Shown here piece after piece: positions 30,872 to 35,372 of a stretch of DNA of 35,372 nt. Each line of letters begins with the position of its first letter. The stretch's first letter is position 1. This DNA is from Thermoanaerobaculia bacterium (GTDB lineage: Bacteria > Acidobacteriota > Thermoanaerobaculia > Multivoradales > JAGPDF01): assembly GCA_018057705.1 (NCBI GenBank), contig JAGPDF010000048.1, positions 1 to 35,372 on the forward strand, in the 5' to 3' direction. Under the pieces are notes generated by a model. The model ran no database searches, was not told the origin of the DNA, and worked only from the letters and a program-made list of their open reading frames with translations. A program made the position numbers and the translations under genes.

Positions 30872-33640
30872 TCACGGGCGGCCTGCGGCGCGCTTGCGCA
30901 GCGCGAGCTGCCAGTGGAGCACCACCGTGATCGGCGGCTGCTCGCTGCTGCGACTGGCGGCGACGAGGAATCGCTGACCGTCGCCGGCGGCGGCGTAGGT
31001 GAAGATCGGCGTGTTGCCCGAAGACGGGATGCCGACGAAGAGGGGCCGCGGCGCGGAGCGCTCTTCGATCGCGCTGGCGCCCGGGCCGGCGCCGAGCTCG
31101 ACGGCCATCAGGGTGCCGTCGTTGGCGCGGAAGTAGAGCTCTCGCCCGTCGGCGCGGCGCCAGCGGGGCATGGAGCCGCCGCCGGTCGAGATCTGCCAGA
31201 GCGCTCCGCTCGGCGGGACCGAGGTCACGAAAACTTCGAACTGCCCCTGGACGTCGCTGGCGTAGGCGACCCAGCGACCGTCCGGCGAGAACTGGAAGTA
31301 CTGCTGCGCTCCGCCCGGGGGCAGGAACTCCACCGGCTTTTTATCGCCGGCGAGCGGCAGCAGCCAGGAGGCATAGGTGTTGCTGCCGAAGAGAAGCGAT
31401 CGGCCATCCGGCGAAAAATCCCAGCTGTAGAGGGCCGACTTCGACTGCAGCAAGGTCTCCTCCGCCCGGCTGCGGTCGGCGCGCCGGCGGCGCATCTCGT
31501 ACTGCGGCAGTCCGGAAAGATCCCACGTCGTGTAGACCAGTTCGTCGCCGTCCGGAGACCAGAGCGGATTCGCCCAGCCCGGAGCGGGCCCGAAGGTGAA
31601 CCGCGAAGGCTCGCCGCTCGGCAGGTTCTGCACCCAGATGTCGGAAGGATCGCCGGAGCCATAGGCGACGCGCTTCTCGCCACGCGCCAGGCCCAAACCC
31701 TGCAGAGCGCGAATGTCCGGATTCACGACGGCGAGCCGCTCTCCGGCACGATTCATCCAGACGATCTCGACGACGTCGTCTCCCGAGTTGCTGAAAGCCA
31801 GAATCTCGTGCGAGGCGAGTGTGAAGGCCCCCGTGCCGGTGTTCATCGCGATGCCCACGCCGTCGGCGACGGGAATGGCCTCGCCCGAGAGCTTTCGCCG
31901 GACGCTGTCGAACGCCTGCGCCATGAGAACGGTACCGCGCCGGAAGAGAAGGTATCCGGAGCCGGCGGAGGCATCAGAGCCAGCGGAGTCGTCGATCCCG
32001 GAAAGAGTGGCAGGAGCGAATCGGGCCTGATCGCTGCCGTCGAGCACGCGCTGAGGCTCGGCGCCGTCGACGCTCCCGACGTAGACCCCGGCCCGCTCGG
32101 CAGAGGCCGTCAGGACCTGGAACAGAAAGCTCCGTCCATCCGGGAGAAACTGTGGGTAGCGGTGATACTCCTGCACCTCCCCGGACGCGGGCCGAGTGAG
32201 CGGTGCCGGCGTGCCGCCCTGAGCAGCCACCCGCGACAGACCCTCGACTCCCTGCTTCTGACTGAAGACGATCACGCCGTCTGGACTCCAGGAGCCACCC
32301 CGACCCTCCACGGCGTCGCAGATCTTCTGTGCCGCACCTCCTTCGCGGGGGATCTTCCGCAGCTGGCCTTCGGCGAAGAATCCGATCCAGGCTCCATCGG
32401 GCGACCAGAACGGATAGGTCGGCCCTTCGACCCGAGCGATCGGATGCGACTCCACCGCGTCGAGCGCGCGGACCCAGATTCCGGTGGCGTTCGACATGAC
32501 CAGGAAGCGGCCGTCCGGCGAGAGCTCGAACCCGCTGCCGCGCCGCGTCGGGCTCAGCTCACTCGGCGGCGTCAGCTGGAAGCGCACCTCTCGCTTGATC
32601 TCGGCTTGCGGCGAGCGCAGGAGCAGGCTTGTCGTGACCGCCCCAAGCCCCGCGCCGAGCAGGAGGAGCGGGGCCAGCCAGCGCCACTGACGCATCATCG
32701 GAGCCGGGCGCGCCTCGGACGCTCCGGATACGCTCCCAACCACCACGTTCTCTTCGGCTCGGCCCGAAGCGACTTCATCCAACACGAGACGCGCATCCCC
32801 GATGTCGCGCAACCTGTTCTTCGGACTGCGCGCGAGGCAGCGCCGCAGCAGGCGCCGGATGGCCGGCGGCGTCGCTTCGGGCAGGGCCGTCCAGTCGATT
32901 TCCTGGCGCAGGACCGCGGCCAAGGTGTCGGAAACGGTCTCGCCGTCGAAGAGGCGTTTGCCGGTCAGCATTTCGAAGAGGACGACCCCGAACGCCCAGA
33001 TATCGGCGCGCTTGTCGACCGTCAGCCCGCGCGCCTGTTCCGGCGCCATGTACGCCGCCGTACCGAGGATCACCCCGAGCTGGGTCCCGTGCGCAGCGGT
33101 CAGGGTCGGCGACTGCATCAACGTCGGCGAGCGCGCGAGATCCGCCGCGGAACTGCCGCCCGCACTGGACTCCATCGCCTTGGCCAACCCGAAGTCGAGG
33201 ACCTTGGCTTTTCCTTCACTGGATGCCTTGACGTTCTGGGGCTTGAGATCGCGATGGACGATCCCCTTTTCGTGGGCCTCCTCGAGCGCTTGCGCAATCT
33301 GCAAGGCGAAAGAGAGGCTCTCGGTAAAGGAAAGAGGCCCCGATTCGAGGCGTTCGGCGAGGGTCGGACCGTCGACGAGCTCCATGACGAGCGCCTTGAC
33401 GCCGTCGCTCTCCTCGAGGCCGAAGATCGAGGCGATGTTGGGATGATGGAGCTGCGCGAGGAGCTGCGCTTCGCGCTCGAACCTGGCGAGGCGCTCCTTG
33501 TCCGCGGTGAAGGCAGCGGGGAGGACCTTGATCGCCACCTCGCGCCGGAGCTTGGTGTCGGTCGCCCGATAGACCTCCCCCATCCCGCCCTCGCCGAGCT
33601 TGGCGGTGATCTCATAGGGGCCGAGGCGTTGCCCGATCAT
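30872..33640 (-). CDS. Receptor-type Ser/Thr protein kinase with PD40 beta-propeller (kinase 3)
   Basis: The product is 922 aa; the ATG at 33640 is preceded by GGAGGG at a 10-nt distance. It is the first gene of the array. The kinase domain (about residues 9-280) is intact: GEGGMG, K38 (VAIK), D131 (HRDLKPQN), D149 (DFG) and GTAAYMAPEQARG; its activation segment matches kinase 1. A transmembrane helix lies near 330-350 (WLAPLLLLGAGLGAVTTSLLL). The outside propeller has PD40 units (ELSPDGRFLVMSNATG, FWSPDGAWIGFFAEG, FSPDGRWVAYASDVQG). Such kinases are strongly expanded in Acidobacteriota and sense envelope or outside cues; the ligand is unknown. Kinase 2 follows after 10 nt, so both are likely one transcript. 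Confidence 0.93.
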   Translation of the reverse strand: MIGQRLGPYEITAKLGEGGMGEVYRATDTKLRREVAIKVLPAAFTADKERLARFEREAQLLAQLHHPNIASIFGLEESDGVKALVMELVDGPTLAERLESGPLSFTESLSFALQIAQALEEAHEKGIVHRDLKPQNVKASSEGKAKVLDFGLAKAMESSAGGSSAADLARSPTLMQSPTLTAAHGTQLGVILGTAAYMAPEQARGLTVDKRADIWAFGVVLFEMLTGKRLFDGETVSDTLAAVLRQEIDWTALPEATPPAIRRLLRRCLARSPKNRLRDIGDARLVLDEVASGRAEENVVVGSVSGASEARPAPMMRQWRWLAPLLLLGAGLGAVTTSLLLRSPQAEIKREVRFQLTPPSELSPTRRGSGFELSPDGRFLVMSNATGIWVRALDAVESHPIARVEGPTYPFWSPDGAWIGFFAEGQLRKIPREGGAAQKICDAVEGRGGSWSPDGVIVFSQKQGVEGLSRVAAQGGTPAPLTRPASGEVQEYHRYPQFLPDGRSFLFQVLTASAERAGVYVGSVDGAEPQRVLDGSDQARFAPATLSGIDDSAGSDASAGSGYLLFRRGTVLMAQAFDSVRRKLSGEAIPVADGVGIAMNTGTGAFTLASHEILAFSNSGDDVVEIVWMNRAGERLAVVNPDIRALQGLGLARGEKRVAYGSGDPSDIWVQNLPSGEPSRFTFGPAPGWANPLWSPDGDELVYTTWDLSGLPQYEMRRRRADRSRAEETLLQSKSALYSWDFSPDGRSLLFGSNTYASWLLPLAGDKKPVEFLPPGGAQQYFQFSPDGRWVAYASDVQGQFEVFVTSVPPSGALWQISTGGGSMPRWRRADGRELYFRANDGTLMAVELGAGPGASAIEERSAPRPLFVGIPSSGNTPIFTYAAAGDGQRFLVAASRSSEQPPITVVLHWQLALRKRAAGRP

Positions 33641-33890
33641 CGGGCGCCGACCCTCCGCCGCTTACGCTCCGGCGCCATGGGTCCTACCAGAGTTGGAAAC
33701 AAGGCGGCGATCTTACGTCAAGCGAGCCCGCAGCTCAGGGCCGTTCCTCCGCGGCACAGCCGAGCTTCTCGATTTGTACGCCCTTGGACGACTCGGCCGG
33801 CCCGCAGGTCGGACTGGTTATCCGTGAAGACCACGCGCCGGAAGACGGCGGTATCACCCTCACGGCTGGTCACAGCGCCTCTCGCGGTCG

Positions 33891-35282
33891 TCAGTACCAG
33901 CTGCGCCAGGCGAGTGTCGATCCGGTGTCGAAGCCGTCGGCGAAGACGAGCGCGGTCTCGAGGCGAACGAGCGCGGGGCGAAAGCGGTCGTCGGAGTGGC
34001 GGACCTGGCCGCCGACGACGGGTCGCCCGGACTGGAACGCGATGGCCGTCGCCTGGTCGTGGAAGGTCGAGCCCGAGAGGTCGAACGGCACCGTGACGCT
34101 GCCGTTGGGCCCGAAGTTGGAATCGAGCGCGCCGTTGGGCGCCAGGCGGACGATCGCGAAGTCGGCCGGTCCGCTGACGCCGTCGTAGGCAATTCCGGTC
34201 GCCACCAGTCGTCCGAGACCATCGAAGACGACACCGCTCAACGCCGACTGGTCGGAGCCTTCGACCAGGAAGGTGGACTTGCCATCGCCGGAGAAGCCGG
34301 TGTCGAGCGCTCCGCTCGAGGTCAGCACGGCGACCGAGGCGCGGCGCGTCCCGGGTGCGTCGGCCGAGCCGCCGAGGGCCAGCCGGCCGCTGCCGAAGTC
34401 GAAGGCGACCTCGTAGGCGGTGTCGTAGAGCCCGCCGAGGTCGAAGTCGACGCTGGCGACCCCGTCGCCCGAGAAGGTCGAGTCGAGCGCGCCCGTGAGC
34501 GTGAACCGCACCGCGACCGCGTCGAAGTTGCCGGTCGCGACGTTCGCGTAGCCCGCGACCACCGGCTTGTGATCTGCCTGGACCGTGACCGCCATCGCCT
34601 GATCCTGCCGCGCGAGACCGAGCGAGTCGAGCGTCAGCCAACCGTTGCCCGAGAAGGTCGGATCGAGGTCGCCGTCGGATTGGAGCCGCATCACGAGCAT
34701 TTCCTGGTCGGCGTCGGCGAGGCCCTTGGCCCCGACGACGTAAACGCGCGCCGCGATGTCGGTGTCGATCGCTGTAGCGATCTCGTCCTCCGGTGTCAGG
34801 TCGAAGGTGGCGTAACCGTCGCCATCGAAGGCGGTGTCGAGCGTGCAGTTCGGATAGAGGAACCGCGCCACGACAGCGACCAGATTGCCGGCGCCGTATT
34901 CGACCGTGCCGGCAATCAGCAGACGGCCGGCGACGTCGAAGGTACCGACGGCGCCATAGACGTCCCACACCCCGGTGGCGCCCCCGGGGGGCTCGAAATT
35001 GCAGATCGTCGAGAGCGTCGTCGCGCCGACGCGCTGCCAGAACAGCGCGCCGGGGTCGGAGACGCGCTGCCGCGCCGCGACTACGACCAGGCGGTCATCC
35101 GGCGCCGCGAGGACACTGCCGACGCGAAACGTGCCGTCGTAGACCGACGAGTAGCTCATCTTGCCGTCGCCCCAGAAATCCGTATCGAGATCGCCGTCCG
35201 CGGCGACCAAAGGGGCCGCCTGGGCGAACCAGGCGCAAAGCAGGAGCGATAGCAGGCACCTCGTGGCGAGAGGAATGGGCAT
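33891..35282 (-). CDS. Secreted delta-60 repeat (beta-propeller-like) protein
   Basis: The product is 463 aa from the ATG at 35282, chosen because AGGAGG (35296-35291) lies 8 nt upstream; the GTG at 35291 touches that site and is unlikely. A signal peptide (LATRCLLSLLLCAWFAQAAP) is followed by at least six delta-60 units with the motif GxLDxxFxGDGxxxxxF, for example GALDSTFSGDGVASVDF and GALDTGFSGDGKSTF, alternating with VxADxxxxVxG-type strands. The protein ends ALVFADGFDTGSTLAW plus four residues, a tail like that of the FG-GAP protein at 1-1509. It is probably extracellular or surface-held; function unknown. The 250 nt between it and kinase 3 hold no gene that I can see. Confidence 0.9.
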   Translation of the reverse strand: MPIPLATRCLLSLLLCAWFAQAAPLVAADGDLDTDFWGDGKMSYSSVYDGTFRVGSVLAAPDDRLVVVAARQRVSDPGALFWQRVGATTLSTICNFEPPGGATGVWDVYGAVGTFDVAGRLLIAGTVEYGAGNLVAVVARFLYPNCTLDTAFDGDGYATFDLTPEDEIATAIDTDIAARVYVVGAKGLADADQEMLVMRLQSDGDLDPTFSGNGWLTLDSLGLARQDQAMAVTVQADHKPVVAGYANVATGNFDAVAVRFTLTGALDSTFSGDGVASVDFDLGGLYDTAYEVAFDFGSGRLALGGSADAPGTRRASVAVLTSSGALDTGFSGDGKSTFLVEGSDQSALSGVVFDGLGRLVATGIAYDGVSGPADFAIVRLAPNGALDSNFGPNGSVTVPFDLSGSTFHDQATAIAFQSGRPVVGGQVRHSDDRFRPALVRLETALVFADGFDTGSTLAWRSWY

Positions 35283-35372
35283 CGTCGACACCTCCTGGGG
35301 GCTCTATTCCCAGTACGTCGACCATGGCGAGAAAGGGACAGGGGGCGGAAGCTGAAGCCCCCCGTTCGGTGG

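Noticed and set aside
33716-33721. TTGACG on the minus strand upstream of kinase 3 as a -35
   Set aside because: No -10 of any quality lies 16-18 nt downstream, so I do not list a promoter.
30914-34096. Plus-strand frame of more than 1000 codons opposite kinase 3
   Set aside because: It is the mirror of the kinase coding sequence, as similar shadows occur opposite the other two kinases; no start signal or domain.

Overview
The window is GC-rich DNA, probably from an Acidobacteriota member (the Thermoanaerobaculia/Holophagae side is my best guess). The main clue is the set of paralogous Ser/Thr kinases that begin with a [26 protein letters not shown] sequence and end in TolB/PD40 beta-propellers, a hallmark of that phylum. 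FG-GAP and delta-60 repeat secreted proteins and a PilB with an MshEN-like N-terminus fit. The assignment rests on gene style, not on a marker gene. I saw no rRNA, tRNA, CRISPR array or insertion sequence.

Layout. 1-1509: 3' part of a secreted FG-GAP beta-propeller protein. 1565-3328: PilB/GspE ATPase. 3373-8372: a tight three-gene unit (PD40 + LamG probable lipoprotein, AlgI-like MBOAT acyltransferase, AlgJ/AlgX-like SGNH protein) that looks like a minimal exopolysaccharide O-acetylation cassette. 8393-8929: BstA/YfiT-type DinB thiol transferase. A strong hairpin with a T-run (9013-9052) separates these from the next operon.

9105-14815 is the most interesting part: six tightly packed or overlapping genes encoding a 53-aa one-helix peptide, a CuA subunit II, a B-family-like heme-copper subunit I, a membrane-fused SCO protein, a cytochrome b/2[4Fe-4S] ferredoxin/MvhD-domain fusion, and an unknown membrane-anchored protein. 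Subunit I keeps all six heme and CuB histidines but has Gln where oxygen reductases have the cross-linked active-site Tyr. This suggests a nitric-oxide-reductase-like or otherwise non-canonical enzyme. The fusion protein could feed it electrons from the cytoplasm or the quinone pool.

14891-16702: a PATAN/DUF4388-like, J-like and TPR protein. On the minus strand: an S9 prolyl oligopeptidase (16716-18809) and a large AsmA/TamB-like protein (18901-21564). Plus strand: a serine beta-lactamase-fold hydrolase (21774-23522). A sparse stretch (23523-24498) holds a 65-aa hypothetical protein and a Lar-like zinc-ribbon protein.

24499-33640 (minus strand) is a tandem array of three full-length receptor-type Ser/Thr kinases. 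A decayed N-lobe remnant and a vapBC toxin-antitoxin pair lie between the second and the last. The window ends with a delta-60 repeat secreted protein (33891-35282, minus) that shares a C-terminal DGF[ED]xGSxxxW tail with the FG-GAP protein at the other end.

Three genes or operons (1565, 3373, 14891) have a TAnAnT -10-like hexamer 8-9 nt before the start codon and no Shine-Dalgarno, suggesting leaderless transcripts. Other genes here have clear AGGAGG-type sites.
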